From assembly GCF_000698595.1 (NCBI RefSeq), contig NZ_JFHC01000001.1:62001-126000 (forward strand): a stretch of 64,000 bases of DNA. The letters run 5' to 3'. The position numbers and the translations under genes were made by a program. The notes beneath the pieces were generated by a model. The model was not told where the DNA came from. It saw only the letters and a program-made list of their open reading frames with translations, and did not search any database. Positions 26,960 through 37,149 of the stretch are shown one piece after another (position 1 is the stretch's first letter; each line of letters opens with the position of its first letter). The stretch comes from Caballeronia glathei (lineage in GTDB: Bacteria; Pseudomonadota; Gammaproteobacteria; Burkholderiales; Burkholderiaceae).

Positions 26960-28553
26960 AAAACTCATCCGCAAGCTGTTCGGGCAGGATAGCGCCGAAT
27001 CCGAAACCGGCGCGTCAACCGACGCTGCCTCTCATCCCACCGAAGCCGCAACCGCGCCCGCCGCCCGCAAGAGCACGCGCAAGAAAACGCCCGTCGCGGT
27101 GAAGCGCGACCCGAACGTGCCGGTCATCCTGTCGTCCGACATTCACGGCATCGACCCTTCGCTGATCTCGAAGAACGCGGTGCGCGTCACCGACGCGCTG
27201 CAGGAAGCCGGCCATCGCGCGTTCATCGTCGGCGGCGCGGTGCGCGACCTGCTGCTCGGCGTCGCGCCGAAGGACTTCGACGTCGCCACCGACGCCACAC
27301 CCGACCAGGTGCAGAAGCTCTTTCGCCGCGCACGCATCATCGGGCGGCGCTTCCAGATCGTGCACGTGCAGTTCGGCCAGGACATCATCGAGACCTCGAC
27401 GTTCCGCGCGCTCGTCGACATTCCCGCCGACGCGCCGCCCGCCGAACCGCCGCGGCGCCTGAAGCGCGGCGAGCTGGACGCGCGCACCCATGCGGTCGAT
27501 GCAAGCGGGCGCGTGCTGCGCGACAATGTGTGGGGCGAGCAGCACGAGGACGCCACGCGCCGCGATTTCACGATCAACGCGATGTACTACGATCCGGCAA
27601 CGCAGACCGTGCTGGACTACCACGACGGAATGGCCGACATTCGCGCGCGTCTCCTGCGCATGATCGGCGATCCGGCGACGCGTTATCGCGAGGACCCGGT
27701 GCGCATGCTGCGCGTCGTGCGCTTCGCGGCAAAGCTCGGTTTCGAGATCGAGGAGTCGACGCGCGCGCCGATCCGCGAACTCGCGGATCTGATGAACAAC
27801 GTGCCGGCGGCGCGCCTCTTCGACGAGATGCTGAAGCTGCTGCTCTCGGGCCACGCGCTCGCCTGCCTCACGCGGCTGCGCGCGGAAGGGCTGCATCACG
27901 GCGTGCTGCCGCTGCTCGACGTCGTGCTCGAGCAGCCGCATGGCGAGAAGTTCGTGACGCTCGCGCTCACCAATACCGACGAGCGCGTGCGCGCCGGCAA
28001 GCCGGTGTCGCCGGGCTTCCTGTTCGCCACGCTGCTGTGGCACGACATGCAGACGCGCTGGCAGCAATTCACGGCCGCGGGCGAGTATCCGGTGCCCGCG
28101 CTGCATCGCGCGATGGACGACGTGCTCGACATGCAGACCGAGAAGCTCGCGATCCACAAGCGCTACTCGTCGGACATGCGCGAGATCTGGGGTCTGCAGC
28201 ACCGGCTGGAAAAGCGTTCGGGACGAAGCGCGCTGAAGCTGCTGGAACACCAAAGGTTTAGAGCGGGTTATGATTTCCTCCTGTTGCGCTGCGAATCAGG
28301 CGAACTGGATCCCGCGATCGGACAGTGGTGGACGGATTTCATCGACGGGGACGCCGCCGCGCGCGAAGCACTGCTCGCGCTGGGCGGGCGTGACCGGTCG
28401 CCCAAGAAACGACGGCGACGCAGCAATGCCAAAGGCCGCAGGACGGGTGACGCAATGGAGGGCGGCGAGAGCGCCGAGGAACGGGAAGGCAGCGACACGC
28501 GCGAAGTGCGTGACCTGAGTCCCAATGACCACGGCAGCCACGGCAACGATTGA
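26952..28553 (+). CDS. pcnB: Poly(A) polymerase PcnB
   Basis: 533-residue nucleotidyltransferase that polyadenylates RNA 3' ends to promote decay. It starts at GTG 26952 inside the HAD stop region. After a basic, low-complexity N-terminus (about 1-60) come the class II nucleotidyltransferase core (FIVGGAVRDLLLGVAPKDFDVATDATP), a DARRDF-type motif (DATRRDFTINAMYYD), an RNA-binding helical part, and a long basic tail (KKRRRRSNAKGRR). This profile is PcnB rather than a CCA-adding enzyme. folK follows 57 nt later. Confidence 0.93.
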   Translation: MIKKLIRKLFGQDSAESETGASTDAASHPTEAATAPAARKSTRKKTPVAVKRDPNVPVILSSDIHGIDPSLISKNAVRVTDALQEAGHRAFIVGGAVRDLLLGVAPKDFDVATDATPDQVQKLFRRARIIGRRFQIVHVQFGQDIIETSTFRALVDIPADAPPAEPPRRLKRGELDARTHAVDASGRVLRDNVWGEQHEDATRRDFTINAMYYDPATQTVLDYHDGMADIRARLLRMIGDPATRYREDPVRMLRVVRFAAKLGFEIEESTRAPIRELADLMNNVPAARLFDEMLKLLLSGHALACLTRLRAEGLHHGVLPLLDVVLEQPHGEKFVTLALTNTDERVRAGKPVSPGFLFATLLWHDMQTRWQQFTAAGEYPVPALHRAMDDVLDMQTEKLAIHKRYSSDMREIWGLQHRLEKRSGRSALKLLEHQRFRAGYDFLLLRCESGELDPAIGQWWTDFIDGDAAAREALLALGGRDRSPKKRRRRSNAKGRRTGDAMEGGESAEEREGSDTREVRDLSPNDHGSHGND

Positions 28554-28610
28554 CGACAGACTTTCGTTGCGAGGCAGCCGCCGCCGAACGACAGTCGTAG
28601 GATTTATGCC

Positions 28611-29171
28611 ATGACGGTAGCTTATCTGGGCCTCGGCGCGAATCTCGGAGATGCGCGTCAGACCCTGAAAGACGCGGTCGTGTGTCTTGCTCAGCAACGC
28701 ACGATCACGGTGCTCGCGAAATCGAGCCTCTATCGCACCGCGCCGATCGACGCCGGTGGCGACGACTATTTCAATTGCGTCGTCAAGATCGAGACCACGA
28801 TGCCCGCGCGGCAACTGCTGCGGCTCTGCCATACGGTCGAGGAACAGTTCGGGCGCGAGCGGCCGTATCGCAACGCGCCGCGCACGCTCGATCTCGATAT
28901 CCTGCTCTTCGGCGATTCCAGCATCGACGAAGCCGATCTCATCGTGCCCCATCCGCGCCTGACCGAGCGCGCGTTCGCGCTCGTGCCGCTCGTCGAGCTC
29001 GATGGCGAAGTGATCATCCCGCAACTGGGCCGCGCCGATGCCTTCCTCGCCGCCGTGCACGAGCAGCGCATCGAAAAGGTCGCGACCTGCCAGTGTCCGA
29101 TGCAGGGCGCGCAACGCGCAGCGAACGGCGGCGACGTTCTCGCCGCATCCACCAAGAACAACTGCCGATGA
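28611..29171 (+). CDS. folK: 2-amino-4-hydroxy-6-hydroxymethyldihydropteridine pyrophosphokinase
   Basis: 186-residue folate-pathway enzyme transferring pyrophosphate to 6-hydroxymethyl-dihydropterin. Conserved blocks are AYLGLGANLGD (residues 3-13), SSLYRTAPID, and RNAPRTLDLDILLFGD with PHPRLTERAFALVPL. About 30 C-terminal residues are not conserved. The stop overlaps the next start (ATGA). Confidence 0.95.
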   Translation: MTVAYLGLGANLGDARQTLKDAVVCLAQQRTITVLAKSSLYRTAPIDAGGDDYFNCVVKIETTMPARQLLRLCHTVEEQFGRERPYRNAPRTLDLDILLFGDSSIDEADLIVPHPRLTERAFALVPLVELDGEVIIPQLGRADAFLAAVHEQRIEKVATCQCPMQGAQRAANGGDVLAASTKNNCR

Positions 29172-29851
29172 GCGCCGCTTTCCCTCTTACCGTCACCGCA
29201 CCGCATCTGCGCCCGCCGCATCGCTATATCGCGATCGAGGGTCCGATTGGCGTCGGCAAGACGACGCTCGCCACGCTGCTCGCCGAACGCTGGTCGATGC
29301 GCACGCTCTTCGAGCGTCCGCAGGACAATCCGTTTCTCGAGCGCTTCTATCGCGACACCACGCGCTACGCGCTGCAGACGCAATTGAGCTTCGCGCTGCA
29401 GCGTGTCAGGCAGACGCGCGAAGTCGCCGATGCGCTCGGCGGCCAGGCGCCGCTGATGGCCGATTTCATCACGCAGAAAAGCGAACTGTTCGCGCGTCTC
29501 ACGCTGCCCGACGACGAGTTCCAGCTGTATCGCGAGATCGCGTCGCGCATCGATACGAGCGCGCCCGCACCCGATCTCGTCGTGTATCTGCAGGCGAGTC
29601 CGGAAGTGCTGTTCGCGCGCATCCAGAAGCGTGCACTGCCGATGGAACTGCAGATTCCCGATGCCTATCTGCGCGCGCTGTGCGACGCTTATAACGAGTT
29701 CTTCTATCACTACGACGCGACACCGGTGCTCACGGTGAACGCCGAGCATCTGAATCCGCTCGATTCGGATGCGGATCTGGCGCTCCTGATCGAGCGCATC
29801 GAGACGATGCGCGGACGCAAGGAATTCTTTGTCAAAGGCACGTCTCTCTGA
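29168..29851 (+). CDS. Deoxynucleoside kinase-family protein
   Basis: 227-residue P-loop kinase. It has [20 protein letters not shown] (from about residue 22), the [13 protein letters not shown] substrate loop, and a lid region ([19 protein letters not shown]). This is the dNK/dGK family (deoxyadenosine/deoxyguanosine kinase-like) commonly placed between folK and panB in beta-proteobacteria. It phosphorylates deoxynucleosides for salvage; the precise nucleoside preference is not evident. It is coupled to folK by a 4-nt overlap. Confidence 0.85.
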   Translation: MSAAFPLTVTAPHLRPPHRYIAIEGPIGVGKTTLATLLAERWSMRTLFERPQDNPFLERFYRDTTRYALQTQLSFALQRVRQTREVADALGGQAPLMADFITQKSELFARLTLPDDEFQLYREIASRIDTSAPAPDLVVYLQASPEVLFARIQKRALPMELQIPDAYLRALCDAYNEFFYHYDATPVLTVNAEHLNPLDSDADLALLIERIETMRGRKEFFVKGTSL

Positions 29852-29897
29852 GCCCGCTCGGGCTTTCGGTCTGACGCGCTCACTCTCTGGAACGATC

Positions 29898-30713
29898 ATG
29901 GCGTACTTGCAGGAAACCGGCCGCAATGCGATCACCGTCCCGAAGCTCCAGGCGATGCGCGAGGCGGGCGAGAAAATCGTGATGCTGACGTGCTACGACG
30001 CGAGCTTCTCGGCGCTGCTCGACCGCGCGGGCGTCGACGTGATGCTGATCGGCGACTCGCTCGGCAACGTGTTGCAGGGACACAGCACGACGCTGCCCGT
30101 CACCCTCGCCGACATCGCGTATCACACGGCCTCGGTCGCGCGCGGCAACAAGGGTGCGCTGATCGTCGCCGACATGCCGTTCGGCACGGTCGGCTCGCGC
30201 GAGGACGCGTACGCGAACGCCGTGCAGCTGATGCGCGCGGGCGCGCAGATGGTGAAGATCGAAGGCGGCGAGTGGCTCGCCGACACGGTGCGCTTTCTCG
30301 TCGAGCGATCGATTCCGGTGTGCGGGCACGTTGGCCTCACGCCGCAGTCGGTCCATGCGTTCGGCGGCTTCAAGGTGCAGGGCAAGACCGACGCGGCCGC
30401 CTCTCAGATGCGCCGCGACGCGCTCGCCCTGCAGGACGCCGGCGCCCAGATGCTCGTGATCGAAGCCGTGCCGACGCTGCTCGCGCGCGAAGTGACCGAG
30501 CAGGTCGCCATTCCGACGATCGGCATCGGCGCGGGTATAGACTGTTCGGGACAGGTGCTGGTGCTGCACGACATGCTCGGGATCTTTCCCGGCAAGCGGC
30601 CCCGCTTCGTGAAGGATTTCATGCACGGCCAGCCGACGATCTTCGCCGCCGTCGAGGCCTACGTGCGCGCGGTGAAAGACAGCAGCTTCCCCGGTCCGGA
30701 ACATACGTTCTGA
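29898..30713 (+). CDS. panB: 3-methyl-2-oxobutanoate hydroxymethyltransferase
   Basis: 271-residue first enzyme of pantothenate synthesis (ketopantoate from 2-oxoisovalerate and methylene-tetrahydrofolate). Conserved motifs are [56 protein letters not shown] and [25 protein letters not shown] 29898 gives the normal family length; the longer frame upstream is unsupported. Confidence 0.97.
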   Translation: MAYLQETGRNAITVPKLQAMREAGEKIVMLTCYDASFSALLDRAGVDVMLIGDSLGNVLQGHSTTLPVTLADIAYHTASVARGNKGALIVADMPFGTVGSREDAYANAVQLMRAGAQMVKIEGGEWLADTVRFLVERSIPVCGHVGLTPQSVHAFGGFKVQGKTDAAASQMRRDALALQDAGAQMLVIEAVPTLLAREVTEQVAIPTIGIGAGIDCSGQVLVLHDMLGIFPGKRPRFVKDFMHGQPTIFAAVEAYVRAVKDSSFPGPEHTF

Positions 30714-30720
30714 GTGCTTT

Positions 30721-30752
30721 CCGAAAGAGGCGCCGCACTGCGCCTCTTTCGG
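30721..30752. terminator. Hairpin between convergent panB and pabB
   Basis: Perfect 13-bp stem CCGAAAGAGGCGC / GCGCCTCTTTCGG with a 6-nt loop, 7 nt after panB and before the pabBC end. The uridine tract is poor, so it is a bidirectional terminator of moderate quality or an mRNA 3'-end structure. Confidence 0.65.
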
Positions 30753-30767
30753 CGGCCGCCGCTCGCC

Positions 30768-32552
30768 CTATGTCCGCAATCGCGCGCCGACTCCGCCGCG
30801 CAGCGCGTTGCTCACCATCAGCGCTTCGGCGCGCTCCAGTTCTTCCCGCGTGATCGTGCGCTCGGCCGCGCCCAGCTCATCGATCAGCACGCCACGCATC
30901 ACGCCCGGCAGCACGCCTGCCTCGATCGGCGGCGTCCACCAGCGGCCGTCGAGCTTCACGAAGACCGTCGATCGCCCGCCCTCCGTCAACTCCGCACGCT
31001 CGTTGAAGAACAGCATGTCGAACGCGCCCTGGGCCTCGGCTTCACGCCACGCGCGATCGAAGTCCTCGCGGCGGGTCGTCTTGTGGCGCAGCAGCGGATC
31101 GCCCGACGCCTGCGGAGCGAAGCCGTAATCGGGCGCGAGCAGCACATCGACGGTATCGGCGGCGAGGGGCGCGAGCGGCGCGCTCGAAAGCGTGATCTGC
31201 CCGGCCTTGTCGAGCGCAATCCGCAGCCGGTACGGCTTGCCTGCATCGAAGCTCATGCAGCGTTCGCCGACGAGCGCCTTCAATTGCAACTCGTCGAGCG
31301 AAAAACCGAGATAGCGCGCGCTGCCCGCGAGCCGCGCGAGATGGCGCCCGAAGTGGCGAACGCCCGCGTCGCGCGTGGCGTAGGCGGTTTCGAACAGCTC
31401 GAAACCGGGATCGGCACCCGTGAGAAAACGTGCTTTCAAGAGACACTCCGCGTATTCGTCGGCGGCGACGCTGTCGAGCACGATTCCCGCGCCAATGCCC
31501 ATCGTGCCCCGTCCGTCGCCCACGACCAGCGTGCGGATCGCGACCGAAAGGCAGAAGTCGGCGTTTCGGTTCAGCCAGCCGATCGCGCCCGTATAGATGC
31601 CGCGCGGCGTGCTTTCGATTGCATCGATCAACTGCATCGTCCTGTATTTCGGCGCACCGGTGATCGAGCCGCACGGGAACAGCGCGCGCAGGATGTCCGC
31701 GAACGAAGTGCCGGGCCGAACGCGCGCTTCGACCGTCGAGGTCATCTGCCACACCGACGCATACGGCTCGACCGAGAAGAGCGCGGGCACGCGCACCGAG
31801 CCGGTGGCCGCCACGCGCGACATGTCGTTGCGCAGCAAGTCGACGATCATCACGTTTTCGGCGCGGTTCTTCGGATCGTCGTGCAGCGCCTGCGGGTCGG
31901 TGTCGCGCGGGGCCGTGCCTTTCATCGGCCTCGCGCGCAGGAGGTCGCCGGCCTTCTCGATGAAAAGCTCCGGCGAACACGACAGCACCGCGCGGCCCTC
32001 CGGCAGCGCGATGAACGCGCCGTAGCGCACCGGCTGCCGTGCCCGCAGCCGCCGGTAAAGCGCGAGCGGCGTGCCGAACACGTCGAAAGCGAGCCGGTAC
32101 GTGTAGTTGACCTGGTACGTGTCGCCCGCGCGCAGCGCTTCGTGCACGGCGGCGATCGCGGCGTCGAACTCGCCGCGCGTGACGCTCGCCTCCATACCGG
32201 CGACACCCGCCGCCGACGGCGTCGCCGCGCCGCCATCCTGCGACGCGAGCCACGCATCGGCCTCGTCGCGCGAGAGCGGTGCGCAATCGCGGAACAACAA
32301 AAAGCGCAGCGCGGCATCGCCGGGCTGCGCCAACTGGAGATTGCGGCCGAACTCGTAATCCGCGACGACGACCGCGTGCAGACCGCCCCGCAAATCGTCT
32401 TCGACCTGCGCGCACACCGTGGCGAGCGCCGCGCCGTCGGTGCAGGACCGCTCGTGCGCGAACCCTGTGTACAAGCGAGTCGACCGCCTTGCGGCGGTCG
32501 ACTCGCAATCGTCGAGCAGCGCGAACACCGCGCTGCGTGGATCGGCCGTCAT
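30768..32552 (-). CDS. pabB: Aminodeoxychorismate synthase component I fused to 4-amino-4-deoxychorismate lyase
   Basis: 594-residue bifunctional protein for p-aminobenzoate (folate). The N-terminal chorismate-binding PabB domain (about 1-375) has RPMKGTAPRDTD with the catalytic lysine, DLLRNDMSRVA, GSITGAPKYRTMQLID and GIYTGAIGW. The C-terminal part (about 385-594) is a class IV PLP fold (PabC) with FNERAELTEGGRSTVFVKLDG, PGVMRGVLIDEL and MVSNALRG. The PabB N-terminal subdomain is short relative to stand-alone PabB. ATG 32552 is used; TTG 32573 overlaps dnaJ by 8 nt. A perfect hairpin lies in the early coding region. Confidence 0.9.
   Translation of the reverse strand: MTADPRSAVFALLDDCESTAARRSTRLYTGFAHERSCTDGAALATVCAQVEDDLRGGLHAVVVADYEFGRNLQLAQPGDAALRFLLFRDCAPLSRDEADAWLASQDGGAATPSAAGVAGMEASVTRGEFDAAIAAVHEALRAGDTYQVNYTYRLAFDVFGTPLALYRRLRARQPVRYGAFIALPEGRAVLSCSPELFIEKAGDLLRARPMKGTAPRDTDPQALHDDPKNRAENVMIVDLLRNDMSRVAATGSVRVPALFSVEPYASVWQMTSTVEARVRPGTSFADILRALFPCGSITGAPKYRTMQLIDAIESTPRGIYTGAIGWLNRNADFCLSVAIRTLVVGDGRGTMGIGAGIVLDSVAADEYAECLLKARFLTGADPGFELFETAYATRDAGVRHFGRHLARLAGSARYLGFSLDELQLKALVGERCMSFDAGKPYRLRIALDKAGQITLSSAPLAPLAADTVDVLLAPDYGFAPQASGDPLLRHKTTRREDFDRAWREAEAQGAFDMLFFNERAELTEGGRSTVFVKLDGRWWTPPIEAGVLPGVMRGVLIDELGAAERTITREELERAEALMVSNALRGGVGARLRT
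32476..32505. repeat. Perfect 13-bp inverted repeat inside pabB
   Basis: CGAGTCGACCGCC-TTGC-GGCGGTCGACTCG lies about 50 nt into the pabB coding sequence (codons for the STAARRST region). Perfect stems of this length are unusual in coding DNA. There is no U-tract. Confidence 0.85.
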
Positions 32553-32565
32553 TGCATGGACCGTA

Positions 32566-33699
32566 TCAGTCAAAGAAGCTCTTCACCCGATCGAACCAGC
32601 TCTTGCTTTGCGGGCTGTGACGCGAGCCTCCTTCGACGAGCGATTTCTCGAACTGCTTGAGCAGGTCGCGCTGCTGGTCGGTGAGCTTGACGGGCGTTTC
32701 CACCTGCACGTGCACGTACAGATCGCCCGCGATGCTCGAGCGCAAGCCCTTGATGCCCTTGCCCCGCAGACGGAATGTCTTGCCCGACTGCGTGCCTTCC
32801 GGCACCGTGAAGCTGGCGCGGCCCGCGAGCGTCGGCACCTCGATCTCGCCGCCGAGGGCGGCGGTGGTGAACTGGATCGGCATCTGGCAATGCAGGTCGT
32901 CGCCGTCGCGCTCGAACACCGAGTGCTGCTTGATGTGAATCTCGACATACAGATCGCCGCTCGGACCGCCGTTGATGCCCGGCTCGCCGTTGCCGGCGGA
33001 GCGGATGCGCATGCCGTCGTCGATACCGGCCGGAATCTTCACTTCCAGCGTCTTCGTTTCCTTCACCTTGCCCGCGCCGTGGCAGTGCGCGCAGGGCTCG
33101 GGGATGTAGCTGCCGGTGCCGTGGCACTTCGGGCACGTTTGCTGGATGCTGAAAAATCCCTGAGACATGCGCACCGTGCCATTGCCATGACAGGTCGGGC
33201 AGGTTTCCGGCTTGGTACCGGGCTTCGCGCCCGAGCCGTGGCAGACGTCGCAGTTCACCCAGCTCGGCACGCGGATCTGCGTGTCGTAGCCGTGTGCCGC
33301 CTGTTCGAGCGTGATTTCCATGCTGTAGCGCAGGTCGGCTCCGCGATACACCTGCGGACCGGCGCGCCCGCGGCCGGCACCACCCGCGGTCTGGCCGAAA
33401 ATGTCGCCGAAAATGTCCCCGAATGCGTCCGCGAAACCGCCGAAGCCCTGCGCGCCCGCACCGCCCATGTTCGGATCGACGCCCGCGTGGCCGTACTGGT
33501 CGTAGGCCGCGCGCTTTTGCGAATCCGAGAGCATTTCGTAGGCTTCCTTCCCCTCCTTGAAATGCTCTTCCGCATTCTTGTTGTCCGGATTGCGGTCGGG
33601 GTGGTACTTCATCGCGAGCTTGCGATACGCCTTCTTGATCTCGTCGTCGCTTGCGTTCTTCGCGACGCCCAGAACCTCGTAGTAATCCCGTTTCGCCAT
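32566..33699 (-). CDS. dnaJ: Chaperone protein DnaJ
   Basis: 377-residue Hsp40 co-chaperone of DnaK. It has a J domain with HPD near residues 33-35, a Gly/Phe-rich region ([20 protein letters not shown]), four zinc-binding CxxCxGxG repeats ([32 protein letters not shown]) and the C-terminal substrate-binding domains. ATG 33699 starts [12 protein letters not shown]; the 8 extra residues of the longer frame are unsupported. It is 258 nt downstream of dnaK. Confidence 0.97.
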   Translation of the reverse strand: MAKRDYYEVLGVAKNASDDEIKKAYRKLAMKYHPDRNPDNKNAEEHFKEGKEAYEMLSDSQKRAAYDQYGHAGVDPNMGGAGAQGFGGFADAFGDIFGDIFGQTAGGAGRGRAGPQVYRGADLRYSMEITLEQAAHGYDTQIRVPSWVNCDVCHGSGAKPGTKPETCPTCHGNGTVRMSQGFFSIQQTCPKCHGTGSYIPEPCAHCHGAGKVKETKTLEVKIPAGIDDGMRIRSAGNGEPGINGGPSGDLYVEIHIKQHSVFERDGDDLHCQMPIQFTTAALGGEIEVPTLAGRASFTVPEGTQSGKTFRLRGKGIKGLRSSIAGDLYVHVQVETPVKLTDQQRDLLKQFEKSLVEGGSRHSPQSKSWFDRVKSFFD

Positions 33700-33887
33700 A
33701 TCGGTTCGATGCCGCCGCGCCACGCGCGGGCGGCTCCCTCTCAGATGCTTTGAGTCTCGCGACTCGTGTGTAACCTTCGACGCCCCGCTTGACTGGATGC
33801 AGCCAGGCGCCCTCTAAAAAAACAACGTGCCCGGGGAGCCGTTTGGCTCGCCAGGCGCGTTCTTCATTCCTGCTTCGTCTCGATCGA

Positions 33888-33917
33888 CCGGCTTCGCGCA
33901 TCCTCACGCGAAGCCGG
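33888..33917. repeat. Inverted repeat between dnaK and dnaJ
   Basis: CCGGCTTCGCG, 8 nt, CGCGAAGCCGG: a perfect 11-bp stem in the dnaK-dnaJ gap without a following U-tract on the minus strand. It may be a processing or attenuation structure setting the dnaK:dnaJ ratio; function inferred only. Confidence 0.65.
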
Positions 33918-33957
33918 ATCCGGCCGTGGCGACGAATCGCTCGTGCGGCTCAACGAC

Positions 33958-35925
33958 TCAGTCCTTCTTCACTTCCTTGAACTCCGCGTCGACCACGTCG
34001 TCCTGCTGCTGGCTCGCACCGCCCGCCGCCGACGAAGCACCCGCACCGCCGCCGGCCGCACCGGCCGCGGCACCCGCCGCCGCGCCCTGCGCTGCCTGCA
34101 TGTCGGCGTACATCTTCTCGCCGAGCTTCTGCGAAGCGGTGGCAAGCGTCTCGATCTTCGCGTCGATCGCAGCCTTGTCGCTCGAACCGCTCTTCAGCGT
34201 GTCCTCGAGGTCCTTCAGCGCGGCTTCGATCTTCTCCTTCTCGGCCGCGTCGACCTTGTCGCCGTACTCGGCCACCGCTTTCTTCGTGCTGTGAACGAGC
34301 GCGTCGCCCTGGTTGCGCGAGTCGGCCAGTTCGCGGAGCTTGTGATCCTCTTCCGCGTTGGCTTCGGCGTCCTTCACCATCTTGTCGATCTCGGCATCCG
34401 ACAGGCCCGAGTTCGCCTTGATGGTGATCTTGTTTTCCTTGCCCGTCGCCTTGTCCTTCGCGCCGACGTGCAGAATGCCGTTCGCATCGATGTCGAAGGT
34501 CACTTCGATCTGCGGCGTGCCGCGCGGTGCCGGCGGAATGCCTTCCAGGTTGAACTCGCCGAGCAGCTTGTTGCCCGCCGCCATTTCGCGCTCGCCCTGG
34601 AACACCTTGATCGTCACGGCGCCCTGGTTGTCGTCGGCCGTCGAATACACTTGCGCGTGCTTCGTCGGGATCGTCGTGTTCTTGTTGATCATCTTCGTCA
34701 TCACGCCGCCGAGCGTCTCGATGCCGAGCGACAAAGGCGTCACGTCGAGCAGCAGCACGTCCTTGCGGTCGCCCGACAGAACCTGGCCCTGAATCGCCGC
34801 GCCCACGGCCACGGCTTCGTCCGGGTTCACGTCACGGCGCGGTTCCTTGCCGAAGAATTCCTTCACCTTCTCCTGCACCTTCGGCATACGCGTCATGCCG
34901 CCGACGAGAATCACGTCGTCGATTTCACCGACCTTCACGCCCGCATCCTTGATGGCAATGCGGCACGGTTCGATCGTGCGCTCGATCAGTTCTTCGACGA
35001 GCGCTTCGAGCTTCGCACGCGTAAATTTCAGGTTCAAGTGCTTCGGACCCGACGCGTCGGCCGTGATGTACGGCAGGTTGATGTCGGTCTGCGCGGTCGA
35101 CGACAGCTCGATCTTCGCCTTTTCCGCCGCTTCCTTCAGGCGCTGCAGCGCGAGCACGTCCTTCGACAGATCGACGCCCTGTTCCTTCTTGAACTCGGCA
35201 ATGATGTAGTCGATGATGCGCTGGTCGAAGTCCTCGCCGCCGAGGAACGTGTCGCCGTTCGTCGAGAGCACTTCGAACTGCTTTTCGCCGTCCACGTCCG
35301 CGATTTCGATGATCGAGACGTCGAACGTGCCGCCGCCCAGGTCATACACCGCGATCTTGCGGTCGCCCTTTTCGGCCTTGTCGAGACCGAACGCGAGCGC
35401 GGCCGCCGTCGGCTCGTTGATGATGCGCTTGACTTCCAGGCCGGCGATGCGGCCCGCGTCCTTGGTTGCCTGGCGCTGGCTGTCGTTGAAGTACGCGGGA
35501 ACCGTGATCACGGCTTCCGTGACCGGCTCGCCGAGATAGTCTTCAGCGGTCTTCTTCATCTTGCGCAGCACTTCGGCAGAAATCTGCGGCGGCGCGAGCT
35601 TCTGGCCGTGCGCTTCCACCCAGGCGTCGCCGTTGTCGGCCTTGACGATCTTGTAGGGCATCAGGCCGATGTCCTTCTGCACTTCCTTTTCTTCGAAGCG
35701 GCGGCCGATCAGGCGCTTGACCGCATACAGCGTGTTGCGCGGATTCGTGACCGACTGGCGCTTGGCCGGGGCGCCGACGAGAATTTCGTTTTCGTCGACA
35801 TAAGCGATGATCGACGGCGTCGTGCGCGCGCCTTCCGAATTCTCGATGACCCGGACCTGGTTGCCTTCCATGATCGCCACGCACGAATTGGTCGTGCCGA
35901 GGTCGATACCGATGATTTTGCCCAT
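33958..35925 (-). CDS. dnaK: Molecular chaperone DnaK (Hsp70)
   Basis: 655-residue Hsp70. It starts [21 protein letters not shown] (phosphate-1 loop), and has [32 protein letters not shown], the interdomain [14 protein letters not shown] and a flexible Gly/Ala-rich C-terminus ending in [16 protein letters not shown] precedes ATG 35925. A sigma-32-like promoter lies about 100-130 nt upstream, so dnaK can be expressed independently of grpE. Confidence 0.98.
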   Translation of the reverse strand: MGKIIGIDLGTTNSCVAIMEGNQVRVIENSEGARTTPSIIAYVDENEILVGAPAKRQSVTNPRNTLYAVKRLIGRRFEEKEVQKDIGLMPYKIVKADNGDAWVEAHGQKLAPPQISAEVLRKMKKTAEDYLGEPVTEAVITVPAYFNDSQRQATKDAGRIAGLEVKRIINEPTAAALAFGLDKAEKGDRKIAVYDLGGGTFDVSIIEIADVDGEKQFEVLSTNGDTFLGGEDFDQRIIDYIIAEFKKEQGVDLSKDVLALQRLKEAAEKAKIELSSTAQTDINLPYITADASGPKHLNLKFTRAKLEALVEELIERTIEPCRIAIKDAGVKVGEIDDVILVGGMTRMPKVQEKVKEFFGKEPRRDVNPDEAVAVGAAIQGQVLSGDRKDVLLLDVTPLSLGIETLGGVMTKMINKNTTIPTKHAQVYSTADDNQGAVTIKVFQGEREMAAGNKLLGEFNLEGIPPAPRGTPQIEVTFDIDANGILHVGAKDKATGKENKITIKANSGLSDAEIDKMVKDAEANAEEDHKLRELADSRNQGDALVHSTKKAVAEYGDKVDAAEKEKIEAALKDLEDTLKSGSSDKAAIDAKIETLATASQKLGEKMYADMQAAQGAAAGAAAGAAGGGAGASSAAGGASQQQDDVVDAEFKEVKKD

Positions 35926-36030
35926 TTTTGTAATCTCCTGACTTTGATCGCAGCGGGCCCGGCTTTCGAAGCGCGGCTTTTTCAGCCGGTTCGAGCGGTC
36001 GGACGCCCAAAATTCATACCTGTACGCAAC

Positions 36031-36056
36031 ATAAGTGCGTTCGCATCGTTTTCAAG
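36031..36056 (-). promoter_or_regulatory. Sigma-32-like heat-shock promoter for dnaK
   Basis: On the minus strand, TCTTGAAAA contains CTTGAAA (36056-36050), followed at heat-shock spacing by a CACTTATG-like -10 (36037-36030). The -35 is a perfect match to the RpoH consensus; the -10 is a weaker match. It would produce a leader of about 100 nt before dnaK. Confidence 0.65.
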
Positions 36057-36107
36057 ACCCTGAATGCGATGCGGTCTTTGTTTTTTTCGCCCCGGGCGGG
36101 GAGCGAA

Positions 36108-36503
36108 TCACGCTTTTGCGTCGAGCGCGCGGATCTTTTCGCGCGCCGCCGCCACCGCGGCCTCGAACTGCCCGAGCCCGTGCCAGCCCGTCGCCCGCCC
36201 GAGGCGCTTGCCGCGGTAGAAGAAGAACCACGTCGGCACGCCGTGCAGCATGAAGCGGCGCCCCAGTTCGCGATGTTCATACACATTGCTGTGAAACCAC
36301 TTCATGCCCAGCGCACGGATTTCGTCGGGCTTCTGGAGCATCGCCTTTTTGGCGATTTCGCAGTTGAAGCAGTCCACGCCCCAGAAGAACACGACCGCGA
36401 GTTCGTCCCCGGCGGCGGCGAGCCCGGCGTCGAAATTCCCGGCGTCGAGCTCCTGCATGCCAAAAACGGAAAACGCGGTGGCGTCGACCGGGATATTCGC
36501 CAT
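36108..36503 (-). CDS. Thioredoxin-family protein with CFNC active site
   Basis: 131-residue thioredoxin-fold protein without a signal peptide, so cytosolic. The active-site segment is VVFFWGVDCFNCEIAKKAM with Cys45 and Cys48. This CFNC replaces the classical CGPC and should change redox potential and partner choice. The cis-proline is in HGVPTWFFF (Pro90). It lies between grpE and dnaK on the same strand, 25 nt after grpE, so it is likely to be co-induced by heat shock. Role inferred: redox repair or rescue of clients alongside DnaK. Confidence 0.85.
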   Translation of the reverse strand: MANIPVDATAFSVFGMQELDAGNFDAGLAAAGDELAVVFFWGVDCFNCEIAKKAMLQKPDEIRALGMKWFHSNVYEHRELGRRFMLHGVPTWFFFYRGKRLGRATGWHGLGQFEAAVAAAREKIRALDAKA

Positions 36504-36528
36504 GTTCGCGACTCGATGGCTGCGCGCG

Positions 36529-37149
36529 TTATTTCGGTGCCGCGACCGTGACGAGCGCCGGGCGCAGCACGCGGTCGGCGATCACGTAGCCCTTTTGCAG
36601 CACGGCGACGACCGTATTCGCCTCCTGCTCGGCCGGCACCATCGAAATGGCCTGGTGGCGATGCGGATCGAACTTCTCGCCGACCGGGTTCACCGGCACC
36701 ACGCGGCCCTTCTCGAGCGCGCCGGTCAACTGGCGCAGCGTGAGTTCGACGCCCTCGCGCACCTTGGCGAGATCGGTCGAGGAGTCGGCAAGCGCCGCCT
36801 CGAGGCTGTCGAGCACCGGCAGCAGGTTTTCCGCGAAATTTTCGATTGCGAACTTGTGCGCCTTCGACACGTCTTCCTGAGCGCGGCGGCGGACGTTCTC
36901 GGTCTCGGCCTTGGCGCGCAGGAACTCTTCCTGGAGCGCCGCGATCTTCGCCTGCGCTTCCGCAAGCGCAGCCTCGGCTTCGTTCGCGTCCGCGGTTGCC
37001 GGCGCTGCCGACGCGTCTGCCGCTTCAGCCGGCTGCTGCGCCGCGTTCGAATTGCCGGCGTTGAGGTTGCCGGCGTCGGCGGCCTGGCGCGCTTTATCGT
37101 CGGCGGGCGTGGGGTTCTGGCTCGCTGAATTCTCTTGCGTGTTTTCCAT
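36529..37149 (-). CDS. grpE: Nucleotide exchange factor GrpE
   Basis: 206-residue DnaK cofactor. An acidic/Ala-rich, low-complexity N-terminus (about 1-50) is followed by a long coiled coil (about 55-110, [28 protein letters not shown]) and the C-terminal beta domain ending in the family signature [21 protein letters not shown] ... [21 protein letters not shown]. It is the first gene of the grpE-trx-dnaK-dnaJ cluster, behind a sigma-32-like promoter. Confidence 0.96.
   Translation of the reverse strand: MENTQENSASQNPTPADDKARQAADAGNLNAGNSNAAQQPAEAADASAAPATADANEAEAALAEAQAKIAALQEEFLRAKAETENVRRRAQEDVSKAHKFAIENFAENLLPVLDSLEAALADSSTDLAKVREGVELTLRQLTGALEKGRVVPVNPVGEKFDPHRHQAISMVPAEQEANTVVAVLQKGYVIADRVLRPALVTVAAPK

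Noticed and set aside
36070..36115. Terminator after the thioredoxin-like gene
   Set aside because: The GC stem is followed by A residues on the minus strand, not U, so it would not act as an intrinsic terminator for that gene.
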